Of a stretch of DNA of 37,321 nt, positions 1 to 8,582 are shown piece by piece. The notes under the pieces were generated by a model that did not search any database, was not told the DNA's origin, and saw only the letters and a program-made list of their open reading frames with translations. The first letter of the stretch is position 1. Each line of letters starts with the position of its first letter. Position numbers and translations under genes: made by a program. Source of the stretch: an uncultured Eubacteriales bacterium (lineage in GTDB: Bacteria; Bacillota; Clostridia; Oscillospirales; CAG-272); the NCBI GenBank assembly GCA_900549725.1, contig URPL01000017.1, positions 1 through 37,321 on the forward strand, written 5' to 3'.

Positions 1-585
1 GCGCCGGCTTTTCCACCTTGGTGGTGTAGTCGCAGCGTGTGCAGGTGTCGTATGCATCCCAGCCCGCTTCGGTGCAGCTCGATGCTTTGGCTTCATGATG
101 GATATATTCGTGCCCGAGTGCGCTCTTTTCTACCTTTGTGGTGTAGTCGCAGCGCGTGCAGGTGTCATATGCATCCCAGCCCGCTTCGGTGCAGGTCTGC
201 GCCTTTGCGTCGTGATGCACGGGATCATGGCCGAGCGCCGGTTTTTCCACCTTGGTGGTGTAGTCGCAGCGCATGCAGGTGTCGTATGCATCCCAGCCTG
301 CTTCGGTGCAGGTCTGCGCCTTTGCGTCGTGATGCACAGGATCATGGCCGAGCGCCGGCTTTTCCACCTTGGTGGTATAGTCGCAGCGCTTGCAGGTGTC
401 GTATGCATCCCAGCCCGCTTCGGTGCAGCTCGGTGCTTTGGCTTCATGGTGCACATATTCGTGCCCGAGCGCGCCTTTTTCTACCTTTGTAGTGTAGCCG
501 CAAAGCGTGCATACGGTATAGGCATCCCAGCCGCCCTCGGTACAGCTTGGTGCAACGGCGCTCACGTGCCGCAGGGAATGCGCCT
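1..585 (-). repeat. Five tandem 117-bp repeats encoding Cys-rich surface modules
   Basis: Copies begin at 1, 118, 235, 352 and 469, a constant spacing of 117 bases (39 codons), and the array is cut by the window edge. Each copy encodes a CTEAGWDAYDTC core followed by xxC, KVEK and an ALGH ending with HH. This resembles the widespread cysteine-rich repeats in surface proteins of Clostridia. The copies at 235 and 352 are nearly identical at the DNA level. The copy at 469-585 is the most diverged, and a degenerate half-copy lies upstream near 586-740. The paired Cys residues could bind metal or form disulfides; which one cannot be told from sequence. Confidence 0.93.
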
Positions 586-3376
586 GTGCATTTATCGGGA
601 GAACCAGCGCGGAATAGGAAACAGGCGCAGTTTTATCTTCCGGCAAAAAATATTCCCCGCAGAAAGCACAGCGATAGTGCGCACGCACACCGCTGTTGAT
701 GCAGCTTGCCGCAACCTCGTCCGACCAAATAAGCGTATGGGTATGCGGCGGAGTTGCGCCGGTGATTCCGCTGATGGAAAATTGCAGTTTTTCGTCGGTC
801 ATTTCCGTCACCGTTACGGAAATTTCATTCGTTATATCGATGCTTTCCCCGGGCGCGATTGCGGCATCGGATTTTGTCTGATAAATACCGCCGGAAAGCA
901 CAACATATTCATCCGTGCCGTTGAGATTGGACGGGAAACGCACACCGCTTTTTGCAAGATAACAGACAAGACCGCTCTTCAGCGTCTGTCCGCGGACAAG
1001 CTCGCCCGTGCTGCAGGCATAAAGCTCTTTTTCTTTTGTGTCATATTTATTAAGTGCTCCGTCAAACCGACGATATTCAAGATACAGTGTTTTTCCGAGC
1101 TGCGGAAGCGAAAGCTTATAGCCAACCACCCCTTCGGAATACGGGGCGGAAACCGAAAGCGAATACGTTCCGTCGCGCGAAAGAGTGAGAACCTCATCCT
1201 CCGTGAGAAAACCGAGCGCCTCCCGCTCTTTGACGGAAATAAACTGCACGGCGGGTGAAAGAGGCTTACCCATTGCCGACATATAATAGACCTCACCGGA
1301 AAAATCTGTGCGATAGAGATCCTTTAAGCCGAGCACATGCAACGTTTCATGGCATATCTTACCGAGAGATACAATAGGCAGAGCATCCGAGGCCTGATAT
1401 AAAGCTGATCTGCCGTCGGCAGTCATATACGAAAGCGTAAGCTGAACATAGGCATCGCTCCGCAGCTCGCCTTTTGCCGTTGAAAATGTGACAAGAGAAT
1501 TATAATACTTATAATCCCAAAGCGGAGAGCCCCAGCCGACGCTGATATTCTGCGTTGTCGGCTTATAGATTACGGTGATACAGTCAATTTTCCCGTCGCC
1601 GTTTTGGTCAAGTTCGTCAAGAGAATGTGTTTTCCCGCTGCGGTCAATCGGAAGATTCCCGGCAGCAACGGCAGCACTCAGGGCATTTGCCCAATCCTCC
1701 CGGAGCTCTGCGCTGCGCAGATTCTCCTCTCCTGCCTCATACCCGCCCGGATTGAAATCGTCCTTTTCCGCATAATAGCCGCGCGGCTTTGAAAGCGTGA
1801 GCGATTGATCCCCGTCAAGCAAAAACAACGTCTGCATTTTTAGCTTCCCGTTTGATACGGAGCTTAGGTAATCCCGCACCGAATATTCGGCACGGTTATA
1901 GGTGTTATCAAGAATCTGCAGAACGGTGGCACCCTGATACACATCCTGTGCAAATGATTCCTCATCCTTGAAATTTGCGAGTACCACAAGATTTGTAAAG
2001 GTAGATTCCGCATCGTCCCACTCGGGCGCTGTGTCCTCAAATGCACTCAGCGCTTTGATCCGCCCGACATAGTTGCCAAGCTTTGTGAATCCGCCGGAGG
2101 TGCCCGCATAGGAAAGATCTTTTCCGTTTTTCTCGCCGAGGCGAATTTTTGCATTTCCTTCCGTGACCCGCACGATCACCGAAAACCATTCCCCTGCCGC
2201 AAGCGGAACCGCGCTGTCAAGCGCGAGGGTGACATACCCCCCGAACTCAAAATGCCCGGTTGCTTTTGCCGCACAGCTTCCCCCTGCAGTCGGCGGATCC
2301 TGTGCGCCAAACGGCGAAGAAAGGCCGGTGTATATCTCAACCTCGAGGGTGAAATCCGTGCCGCTGACGCCCACATTGACCGCCTTCAAAACCTCGGCCT
2401 TTCCCGCCTCATCGGCTCCCGCTGCCTGATAAACATTTGCGACAACCCTGTCGTTTCTGAGTGGGAAATCGTTCATCGCCCCGTCGTAATAATAGTTATT
2501 GTCATATTTTTCGCGCGGTACATAGGAAAATGCGTAAGTCTGCGAGCACGTATTATCGTAGGAAATATAAAAATACGGATATCCGTCCGGCAGTGAGGCA
2601 TAGCTGTTTTTAATCAACCAGCCGCCGCTTTGGGTTGCTCCTCCCGGCAGAAAGCGGTCAGCGGGAATGCTGTCATCCCAGCCAATGATTGTGCAGGCAT
2701 GCGGATAGGATTCCGCCCCCGTCTCGTTTTTCGGATTGTAATAGTATTGGTTTGATGCGTTGTTGTATTGAAAGGTAACTGCGCCGTATTTTGCGATAGC
2801 CCGCTTGATCGCCGCAATGTGCAGGGCAGGCTCGCCCTTATATTCCGGAATATAAACAGCATTTTCAAGTCTGTACTCTGAATTTTCAAAGGGATCTGCT
2901 GCGGCAGATGTTCCGCTCACGGGACCCCACCAAAGGGAAAAAAGCGTCGCAATTTTTCCGGGGTTGCCGGTAAAATCGGTGAAATTACCCGCAATCAATT
3001 CACCGTCGGTATTTCCGAGCGGGTCCGATCGGCGGTTTGCAACGCGGTAGGCGGCCGCCGTGGGATTCAGATTCAGCGTTTCTGCCGTTGCCAATGGATT
3101 GATACCGCTGCGCAAAATCGAAGCTTCCGAGGCCGCAACCGCCGAATATGCCCAGCAGAGGTTGGTCAAGCCTTGATCCTTAATCGGCGTTATGATTCCA
3201 TAGTCACGCCCGTCAAATTTCGGCATTGCAGCGATTGTATCCTCAGAGGGAAGCATCGCAGTGTCGGTTTTTGCATCGGCATTGCCCCTGTCCGCTGCGG
3301 AGAGCGGCAGTAGCAGAATACCGGCAGCTATGAGCATACTGAGTAAAAATGAAATAATTCTCCTGAAAATTTTCAT
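1..3376 (-). CDS. Secreted dual protease: papain-like C1A + lectin-like + M6-like metallopeptidase, with Cys-rich repeats (3' end outside window)
   Basis: The frame stays open for 1125 codons from an ATG at 3376 (AGGAGGGC ribosome site just upstream) to the window edge, so the C-terminus is missing. Residues 1-27 form a signal peptide. A C1A papain-like domain follows: oxyanion Gln68, Cys74 in LCWAYS, His226 in SYPHACTIIGWDD and Asn257 in WLIKNSY. Residues about 290-410 resemble the lectin-like domain known to follow C1 peptidases in Clostridia. Residues about 460-720 look like an M6 (immune inhibitor A-type) metallopeptidase, with HETLH at 676-680, Asp686 as likely third ligand, and an EF-hand-like DQNGDGKID at 590-598. 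From about residue 930, 39-residue Cys/His repeats begin. It is probably surface-attached or secreted and degrades host or dietary protein. Each catalytic motif is visible; the combined action is inferred. Confidence 0.88.
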   Translation of the reverse strand, partial: MKIFRRIISFLLSMLIAAGILLLPLSAADRGNADAKTDTAMLPSEDTIAAMPKFDGRDYGIITPIKDQGLTNLCWAYSAVAASEASILRSGINPLATAETLNLNPTAAAYRVANRRSDPLGNTDGELIAGNFTDFTGNPGKIATLFSLWWGPVSGTSAAADPFENSEYRLENAVYIPEYKGEPALHIAAIKRAIAKYGAVTFQYNNASNQYYYNPKNETGAESYPHACTIIGWDDSIPADRFLPGGATQSGGWLIKNSYASLPDGYPYFYISYDNTCSQTYAFSYVPREKYDNNYYYDGAMNDFPLRNDRVVANVYQAAGADEAGKAEVLKAVNVGVSGTDFTLEVEIYTGLSSPFGAQDPPTAGGSCAAKATGHFEFGGYVTLALDSAVPLAAGEWFSVIVRVTEGNAKIRLGEKNGKDLSYAGTSGGFTKLGNYVGRIKALSAFEDTAPEWDDAESTFTNLVVLANFKDEESFAQDVYQGATVLQILDNTYNRAEYSVRDYLSSVSNGKLKMQTLFLLDGDQSLTLSKPRGYYAEKDDFNPGGYEAGEENLRSAELREDWANALSAAVAAGNLPIDRSGKTHSLDELDQNGDGKIDCITVIYKPTTQNISVGWGSPLWDYKYYNSLVTFSTAKGELRSDAYVQLTLSYMTADGRSALYQASDALPIVSLGKICHETLHVLGLKDLYRTDFSGEVYYMSAMGKPLSPAVQFISVKEREALGFLTEDEVLTLSRDGTYSLSVSAPYSEGVVGYKLSLPQLGKTLYLEYRRFDGALNKYDTKEKELYACSTGELVRGQTLKSGLVCYLAKSGVRFPSNLNGTDEYVVLSGGIYQTKSDAAIAPGESIDITNEISVTVTEMTDEKLQFSISGITGATPPHTHTLIWSDEVAASCINSGVRAHYRCAFCGEYFLPEDKTAPVSYSALVLPINAQAHSLRHVSAVAPSCTEGGWDAYTVCTLCGYTTKVEKGALGHEYVHHEAKAPSCTEAGWDAYDTCKRCDYTTKVEKPALGHDPVHHDAKAQTCTEAGWDAYDTCMRCDYTTKVEKPALGHDPVHHDAKAQTCTEAGWDAYDTCTRCDYTTKVEKSALGHEYIHHEAKASSCTEAGWDAYDTCTRCDYTTKVEKPA

Positions 3377-3423
3377 AAGCCCTCCTTTACCGCCGCAAGC
3401 CCTTTTCGTCCTTAGTCGGCTGT

Positions 3424-3452
3424 ATTATAACATGTCCCCCTCGGCAAATCAA
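3424..3452 (-). promoter_or_regulatory. Promoter of the dual-protease gene
   Basis: On the minus strand a TTGATT -35 box (3447-3452) and a perfect TATAAT -10 box (3424-3429) are separated by 17 bases. The start codon is about 45 bases downstream. Confidence 0.8.
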
Positions 3453-3489
3453 CACGGCCGCGGCGGAATCCTGTCTTTGCTAAAATATG

Positions 3490-3519
3490 AAAAAAAAAGC
3501 CATCCGCAACGGATGACTT
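3490..3519 (-). terminator. Terminator of the C39-like peptidase gene
   Basis: Read on the minus strand, a 10-bp stem (AAGTCATCCG with CGGATGGCTT, one G-U pair) closes a 3-base loop and runs into a stretch of T. It begins about 10 bases after the stop codon of the 3529-4263 gene. Confidence 0.85.
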
Positions 3520-3528
3520 TCGCTTGTC

Positions 3529-4263
3529 TTATTCTTTTCCGATTACCCAGATCAAGGGGCGCTGCAGCTGCGCCGTAATCTCGCTAAAGCTCCATTCTTT
3601 TTCGGAAAAGCTTCTGCTGTAAGAATCACAGAGAAAGAGCTCACCGTCCTCGGAAACGCCGCGGATCATGAGAAAATGCGAGCCGTTTGTAAAGGCGCCG
3701 CGCCCGACGGTGAAGATAATGAGGTTGCCGTTTTCAATTTCCTCGCGAATCACATCAAGCGACCAATATCTCTCTTTACAGGAAAGCCCGAACGCCTTCG
3801 GCGCTTCCCGCATAAAAGCGGTATAAGTGCCGCCGCCGGGGCGCCAAAAGCCATGGCTGACACTCCATTGACACATTTCAATGGGGTCAACATACGCATC
3901 TGATAAAGTGGAGACCGCCATTGCCATAGTCGTCGGCCCGCAGGAATAATCCTTCAATGTATCCGACCCGTACATTCCGTCGGACCACGGCTTTTCTCTG
4001 GTGCAAAAATAGACCACACCGCCGATGCGGTCTGCCTCACTTCGCTTCGCTGCCGTTACGGATTGAATCGGCACATTGTTTTCGCTCGCCTTTACGGCGG
4101 GAACGGCATCGGTGAATGATTCCGCCTGCACCGCCAACGAAACAGCTTTTGCAAAAGCGGAGTCCTCATCCCGACAAAACGAATCAAGCAGCAAAATCGC
4201 CGCGGGAACGACAACAACCGTCAAAAATAATACAGCGGCACGCTTGATAAAAAAGCGTATCAT
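3529..4263 (-). CDS. Secreted or membrane-anchored C39-like cysteine peptidase
   Basis: 244 residues. The start is the ATG at 4263, with GGAGGG 7 bases upstream and a hydrophobic signal/anchor at residues 9-27. The same frame is open further upstream to 4512, but that extension has no ribosome site and overlaps both divergent promoters. The catalytic part matches the peptidase C39-like (C39_2) family: Cys108 in DYSCGPTT, His196 in GSHFLMIRG and Asp213 in LFLCDS. Family members are papain-fold peptidases; the substrate here is unknown. There is no transporter partner as in bacteriocin-exporting C39 systems, so a stand-alone envelope peptidase is likelier. It has its own promoter and terminator, making a single-gene unit. 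Confidence 0.85.
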   Translation of the reverse strand: MIRFFIKRAAVLFLTVVVVPAAILLLDSFCRDEDSAFAKAVSLAVQAESFTDAVPAVKASENNVPIQSVTAAKRSEADRIGGVVYFCTREKPWSDGMYGSDTLKDYSCGPTTMAMAVSTLSDAYVDPIEMCQWSVSHGFWRPGGGTYTAFMREAPKAFGLSCKERYWSLDVIREEIENGNLIIFTVGRGAFTNGSHFLMIRGVSEDGELFLCDSYSRSFSEKEWSFSEITAQLQRPLIWVIGKE

Positions 4264-4315
4264 CGGTGCTTCCCTCCTCTCCGCATTTTTACCGCAAAAA
4301 AAACACGATAAAAGT

Positions 4316-4344
4316 ATTATAGCAAAGTTTCGACAAAAAAGCAA
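4316..4344 (-). promoter_or_regulatory. Promoter of the C39-like peptidase gene
   Basis: Minus strand: TTGCTT (4339-4344), 17-base spacer, TATAAT (4316-4321), with a TGC extended -10 element immediately upstream. Confidence 0.78.
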
Positions 4345-4370
4345 TACTGCGCCCCAAAAGCAAACAATTG

Positions 4371-4399
4371 TTGCCAAATGCGAAAAAATACGGTATAAT
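4371..4399 (+). promoter_or_regulatory. Promoter of the plus-strand lipoprotein gene
   Basis: Plus strand: TTGCCA (4371-4376), 17-base spacer, perfect TATAAT (4394-4399). The ATG lies 35 bases downstream. It is back to back with the peptidase promoter; the two -35 boxes are about 26 bases apart. Confidence 0.8.
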
Positions 4400-4433
4400 G
4401 AGATATCAAATTCATCAAAGGAGATGCAAAGCC

Positions 4434-5453
4434 ATGAAAAAACTTCCGTTTCTCCTTGCGTTGGCTGCAATTTTGCTCTGCGCGTGTGTGTACTCGGATC
4501 AACAGACGCCAAACGGGATATCGAGCCCCGTCGAGAGCTCTTCCGCCGAAGAAATACCGCCTGCCTGCAGCCTTTACTATGATTATCGGGCGCTGACGGT
4601 CATCGCACCCGAAAACAGCACCTTGCCGCTCAGCGCCGATGCAAAGCGCGGCGCGCCGGGCTATATTCCGATCTGGCACAACGGAGAATATACCCAGCTT
4701 GCTTCCGGGGGCGAAGGGGATACCATGGAAGAGCTGACCGGCGGAAAAGCAACCGAAGCGGGAGACTACGGCAGATTCTGTTGGGATAATACGCTCTATC
4801 ATTGCATCCATGTGCAGGCAAAGGATAGCTTTCTGCCCGATTTTGTCAGTATTGGGGGCGGTATTTTGTGGATTGAGATCATGGGAGACTGCTATGCCGA
4901 CAACGGTACCGAGGGAGGCATCGGCATGTTCGGCGGGTTTGACACAGTCATCCTGACCGGCAGCGGCACCTTACGCCTGGCGCAGAGCATAGAAAGCGGC
5001 ACCGGGGAGCGGCCCTTTCCCGCGCTGATTGTTGACGGGCCTTTGGTCAGCACTCCGGGCCTTGCACTCATCGCCAATCAGACGCCGCAAAAAACGGCAA
5101 ATCTCGTCGTTCTGAACGGCTCCCTGGAAAGCAAGGGCAACACCTTTGTAAACGGAGATGCCTGTGTCGCGGGCGGGGCGCTGAATGCAGGACAGCTGCT
5201 TGACTGCGCAACTCTTGTGTGCCGCGGCGGCTTAGTATCCGTAAAAGACGGCTGGAGCTTTTCGGAGGAAGCGCCCTCACTGTCTCCGAGCCTTATTTTA
5301 AGCGGCGGGGAGTTTGAAACACAGGCATGGATGGAAAGCACCATCGAATATCACCTTTGGCATGGTGAAATCACGGCACCCGGCGTGCGCAACTGGCCCA
5401 AAACATATCTTTACGGAGATGCGGTCATACTTCATGATACAACGGAAACATAG
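4434..5453 (+). CDS. Putative lipoprotein, unrecognised, beta-rich repeats
   Basis: 339 residues and the only convincing plus-strand gene. The ATG at 4434 follows AAAGGAG, 10 bases away. Residues 1-15 are hydrophobic and end in a lipobox-like LCAC, with Cys18 the probable lipidated residue. A short Ser/Glu-rich linker follows. The body, from about residue 45, is rich in Gly, Thr and Val, with repeated short strands such as VILTGSGTLRL and NLVVLNGSLESKGN, spaced like rungs of a beta-helix or a beta-sandwich. No catalytic motif is seen. I do not recognise the family; carbohydrate binding is possible but unproven. Confidence 0.8.
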   Translation: MKKLPFLLALAAILLCACVYSDQQTPNGISSPVESSSAEEIPPACSLYYDYRALTVIAPENSTLPLSADAKRGAPGYIPIWHNGEYTQLASGGEGDTMEELTGGKATEAGDYGRFCWDNTLYHCIHVQAKDSFLPDFVSIGGGILWIEIMGDCYADNGTEGGIGMFGGFDTVILTGSGTLRLAQSIESGTGERPFPALIVDGPLVSTPGLALIANQTPQKTANLVVLNGSLESKGNTFVNGDACVAGGALNAGQLLDCATLVCRGGLVSVKDGWSFSEEAPSLSPSLILSGGEFETQAWMESTIEYHLWHGEITAPGVRNWPKTYLYGDAVILHDTTET

Positions 5454-5479
5454 GAAAAATGCACCGCGGCAAATAAAAA

Positions 5480-5504
5480 GGGAGCGCCTTTTACGGGCGC
5501 TCCC
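5480..5504 (-). terminator. Strong terminator of the eutH operon
   Basis: A perfect 9-bp stem GGGAGCGCC/GGCGCTCCC with a 7-base loop runs into TTTTTATTT on the minus strand, 14 bases past the stop of the LicC/LicA-like gene. Read on the plus strand it lacks a proper T run, but it may still slow transcripts of the convergent lipoprotein gene. Confidence 0.9.
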
Positions 5505-5517
5505 TCTCTGCTGTCCC

Positions 5518-7284
5518 TCAGAGCCTGAATGTTTTGCAAAGATAATCGGAATATCGCTTCGCCATGACATACCAATTATGAAGCGACTCGCCCATTACGC
5601 CGCCGCACGCCTCGCGATACAGCGCCCACACAAACCAATAATACGAAACGATCGCAACATAGGCAAGATAATGAAATCGCAGAGTTTCATTATAGGTATC
5701 CTGGCAGTATTCCTTGACAAATTCGGTTGCAACATCGACTTCCCACATGGCATCCATGATATAGCAGCTAATATCGCAGCCAGGGTCGGCATTGCCCGCA
5801 TATTCCCAGTCGATGAGTATAGTTTGATCCTCCGTGAGCATCCAGTTAGGTGCATAGGTGTCGCAATGGCAAAACCGCATTGTGACTCCGTCTCCCTGCA
5901 CAGCAGCGTAGCACTTTTTTACCTTTTCTTTCAGCTCGTCAAAATCGCGGACTGCAATCTCGCCCTTTTCCCGCAGTAATTTCTCGATGTCGCAGGCGTC
6001 CTCCCATGGGCGGAAGCCCCAATCCACTGAAAGATTTTTCTCGTGCAGATTGCGCAGAACGGAAAGCACGCGCTTTGAATCCTCAAAGCTGTTATAATCC
6101 GGAATGCGGATATTTTCCACAAAGGCGGAAATCTTCCAGCCCTGTTCTTCATCCATGTAGATATAGGTAGGGTCGGCGCCGATCGCTTTTCCGAGCTCCA
6201 AAGAGCGCTTTTCATTTTTTCTGGAAATGATCGCATCCGTTCCGTCTCCGGGATGGCGATAGACATATTTCTTACCGCCGACCTCAAAGACAAAGGAGGT
6301 ATTGGTCAAACCCTCTTTAATAGCGCGGAATCCGTTGACATCCTCCTCGCGGCAGCCGAGAATGCGGCAGATATTGCGCATGATCTTACTGTGCGTATCC
6401 TTGACATAGTAATTATCAAACTGCCGCAGCTCTTCCAAGGAATCAAATTCATAAATGGTGCCGTTTGGATAAACCTTGACCGCCATGGGCGGCAGCTTTG
6501 CGATATTGTCGGCAAACAGAGCCTCCCAAAGCTCCTCGTCATAGTCTCCGAGATCATGGTGCAAATTGATCAGCTTAAGAAATTCGCGGCTGAAGGCGGT
6601 ATCCCAATACACATGCCCAAGCATAATATCGCCCTCATCGCCGCTGCGCTGCACCTTGGTGATATTGCCCTTTTTATCGCTGATCATATACCATTCCTGG
6701 CTCTTCTCCGTTACATGCTGCGCGGCATAATAGGACTGATATACATAATCGGTAAAGGGATTTTCCGTAAAATAATCATCGGAGGAGCAAATATAGGTGT
6801 TGCCGATATACTGCTGCGCAAGATAGAGCGTTTCAATATTATTTTTGAGATGGAAGCTCGGGTTGATCAGAATTGTCAGCCCTTTATATTTATCCTCCAA
6901 ATAGAAAAACGACTCTTTTTTATAACCGAGAACGATCACGATGTCATGAATACCCGCCTCCTGCAGCTGCTCGATCTGCCGCTCGATCAACACCTCATTT
7001 TTCACAACCAACAACCCCTTCGGCTTTTCCAAAGAAAGCGGTACGAAGCGCGAGGACATGCCCGCCGCCATAATCAACGCATTTTTCACCTTATAAGGCG
7101 CCAAAGCTTCCAGCCCCGCGGGGGTGAGGCCATTTGCATCGATGAGTCCCTGCGCCTCAAATGCACGCATTTTTTCGGAAATATAGCCGACAGACAGCGA
7201 CAGCGCTTCGGCAAGCCTGCGCGTGGTATCTCTGCCGCTTTTCCGAATGGCATTCAGTAAATCAAATTCATGTCTTGTCATCAT
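5518..7284 (-). CDS. Fused winged-helix + LicC-like cytidylyltransferase + LicA-like choline/ethanolamine kinase
   Basis: 588 residues; ATG at 7284 after GGAGGT, 7 bases upstream. Residues 1-62 are a MarR/Lrp-like winged-helix (TRRLAEALSLSVGYISEK). Residues 68-300 are a sugar-nucleotide/choline-phosphate nucleotidyltransferase fold with a MAAGMSSRF loop (72-80), EKPKG (86-90) and metal-site SSDDY (167-171). Residues 315-588 are a choline/ethanolamine kinase (APH fold), with HCDTYAPN at 473-480 (catalytic Asp475, Asn480) and metal-binding DWEY from 491-494. Together these would phosphorylate choline or ethanolamine and activate it as the CDP derivative, as separate LicA and LicC do in pneumococcus. 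The start directly abuts the eutH stop, so the pair is probably translationally coupled. The choice of choline versus ethanolamine is inferred from eutH. Confidence 0.88.
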   Translation of the reverse strand: MMTRHEFDLLNAIRKSGRDTTRRLAEALSLSVGYISEKMRAFEAQGLIDANGLTPAGLEALAPYKVKNALIMAAGMSSRFVPLSLEKPKGLLVVKNEVLIERQIEQLQEAGIHDIVIVLGYKKESFFYLEDKYKGLTILINPSFHLKNNIETLYLAQQYIGNTYICSSDDYFTENPFTDYVYQSYYAAQHVTEKSQEWYMISDKKGNITKVQRSGDEGDIMLGHVYWDTAFSREFLKLINLHHDLGDYDEELWEALFADNIAKLPPMAVKVYPNGTIYEFDSLEELRQFDNYYVKDTHSKIMRNICRILGCREEDVNGFRAIKEGLTNTSFVFEVGGKKYVYRHPGDGTDAIISRKNEKRSLELGKAIGADPTYIYMDEEQGWKISAFVENIRIPDYNSFEDSKRVLSVLRNLHEKNLSVDWGFRPWEDACDIEKLLREKGEIAVRDFDELKEKVKKCYAAVQGDGVTMRFCHCDTYAPNWMLTEDQTILIDWEYAGNADPGCDISCYIMDAMWEVDVATEFVKEYCQDTYNETLRFHYLAYVAIVSYYWFVWALYREACGGVMGESLHNWYVMAKRYSDYLCKTFRL

Positions 7285-8430
7285 TTATTTTACCTCCGTA
7301 GCGGAATTTGTGCTTTTATTCTTTGTAAAAAGCATCGCAAGGAAAACGGCGACGCCGCCGGAAATTGCCTTGGCAAGCATCATCGGTGCAATGACGGAAG
7401 GAGCGTTGGCTGCCGTAAATGCCAGATGATCGCCTATGATGAATGCCGCACAAACAGCAAATGCCGTATTGACGATTTTCTCGCGTTCTTTCATCCGGGA
7501 CATGGTTGCAAACATCGCCATGTTATTCGCGCTGCTGAGCAAAAAGCCCGTCACGCCGGCTTCGGTCAACCCAAAACGTGCGGAAAGAGAAGAAAGAGGC
7601 TTCCTCAGCCAACGGTTCAGGCAGGAAACAAACGGGAGCGCCCCCGCGAGCACGAGCCCGACCGAGCCTGCAACCGCAATGCCCTCGGATGTGCTGTCGA
7701 CCATGTTGAACACCGGCAGAGCATCCAGCGAAAATAATCCCGAGCCCGCAAGCGGAGAGAGAATCAGATCGCGCACCATTGCAAGCCCCAGCCCTATCAT
7801 TGCAACGCCGTTGACAATCCTGCTGAACACGCGAAAAACCGATGTCGTTTGCTTTGGCCAAAGCGTGAGACACACAATAATCACTACGGAAAAAATCACG
7901 GGCGGAATCAGGTTCAGCGCAACAAGGCGCAGCGGAATACCCATGCATAGCCCGCCGACAAAGGTGCCAAGCGGAATCGCCGCGATGCCGTACAAAACGC
8001 CCTTGGAAAACGCCGTGACATCCTCTTTTTTGATTGCCGCCAGGCCGACGGGAATGGTGAACACTATGGTTGCGCCCATCATTGAACCGTATACGATACC
8101 CGCCCACTGACCGATGGTTGAATCCAGTGCCACAGAAGAAGCCAACTGAAACCCGCCCATATCAATGGCGAGAATTGTGCTGACCGCCATGGAGGGATCC
8201 AGCCCGATTGCCGCATAAAGCGGGGTGAGCGTATGCTCAATGCCCCATTTCATCGCCGGAACAAGCGAAATAATGCCGACAATGGCAAGGCAAAGTGGGC
8301 CAATCATTTCAATTCCGCTGCGGAATTCCGCGCCCAGCCCGAGCTTGTCCTTCAAAAACAGGGAATCCAGGATGCCAACAATGGCAAATACCGTCATAAT
8401 TCCAACAACCACTACGGAAAAATACTGCAT
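7285..8430 (-). CDS. eutH: EutH-family ethanolamine transporter
   Basis: 381 residues and very hydrophobic, with about ten membrane segments. I chose the ATG at 8430 because GAGGAG lies 7 bases upstream; the ATG at 8451 has no good site. The sequence matches the EutH family, including the conserved stretch around LAIDMGGFQLASS and the SANNMAMFATM segment near residue 285. EutH carries ethanolamine across the membrane. No ethanolamine-catabolic genes (eutABC, microcompartment shell) are nearby; the only partner is the LicC/LicA-like fusion, pointing to assembly use rather than breakdown. The stop codon TAA is followed at once by the partner's ATG. Confidence 0.9.
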   Translation of the reverse strand: MQYFSVVVVGIMTVFAIVGILDSLFLKDKLGLGAEFRSGIEMIGPLCLAIVGIISLVPAMKWGIEHTLTPLYAAIGLDPSMAVSTILAIDMGGFQLASSVALDSTIGQWAGIVYGSMMGATIVFTIPVGLAAIKKEDVTAFSKGVLYGIAAIPLGTFVGGLCMGIPLRLVALNLIPPVIFSVVIIVCLTLWPKQTTSVFRVFSRIVNGVAMIGLGLAMVRDLILSPLAGSGLFSLDALPVFNMVDSTSEGIAVAGSVGLVLAGALPFVSCLNRWLRKPLSSLSARFGLTEAGVTGFLLSSANNMAMFATMSRMKEREKIVNTAFAVCAAFIIGDHLAFTAANAPSVIAPMMLAKAISGGVAVFLAMLFTKNKSTNSATEVK

Positions 8431-8460
8431 ATAAGCACTCCTCGCGTTCATTTTTGTTTG

Positions 8461-8489
8461 ATTATATCACAGATTCGAACATCAGTCAA
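8461..8489 (-). promoter_or_regulatory. Promoter of the eutH operon
   Basis: Minus strand: TTGACT (8484-8489), 17-base spacer, TATAAT (8461-8466), about 30 bases before the eutH start. The leader is too short for a cobalamin riboswitch or an EutV-type antiterminator, unlike many catabolic eut loci. Confidence 0.85.
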
Positions 8490-8582
8490 GATAAAAAGGA
8501 AAAATAATCCCATAAAATTACCATTTTCCTCTAAATTGCGTTCATTCATCTTGCCGAAACACAGAAAAATAAAACAAAAAAA

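Noticed and set aside
1..585. Repeat array considered as a CRISPR
   Set aside because: The repeats are 117 bp, directly abutting, without spacers, and code in frame for a surface protein.
4264..4512. N-terminal extension of the C39-like peptidase
   Set aside because: The extension covers both divergent promoters and has no ribosome site; a clear AGGAGGG site and signal peptide fit the ATG at 4263.
5480..5504. Hairpin as a terminator for the plus-strand lipoprotein gene
   Set aside because: The T run is present only on the minus strand; on the plus strand it is followed by CTCTCTG, so it was assigned to the eutH operon.
8469..8486. TTCGAATC-like sequence resembling a tRNA T-loop
   Set aside because: No matching T-stem, acceptor stem or anticodon arm surrounds it; it lies in the spacer and -35 of the eutH promoter.
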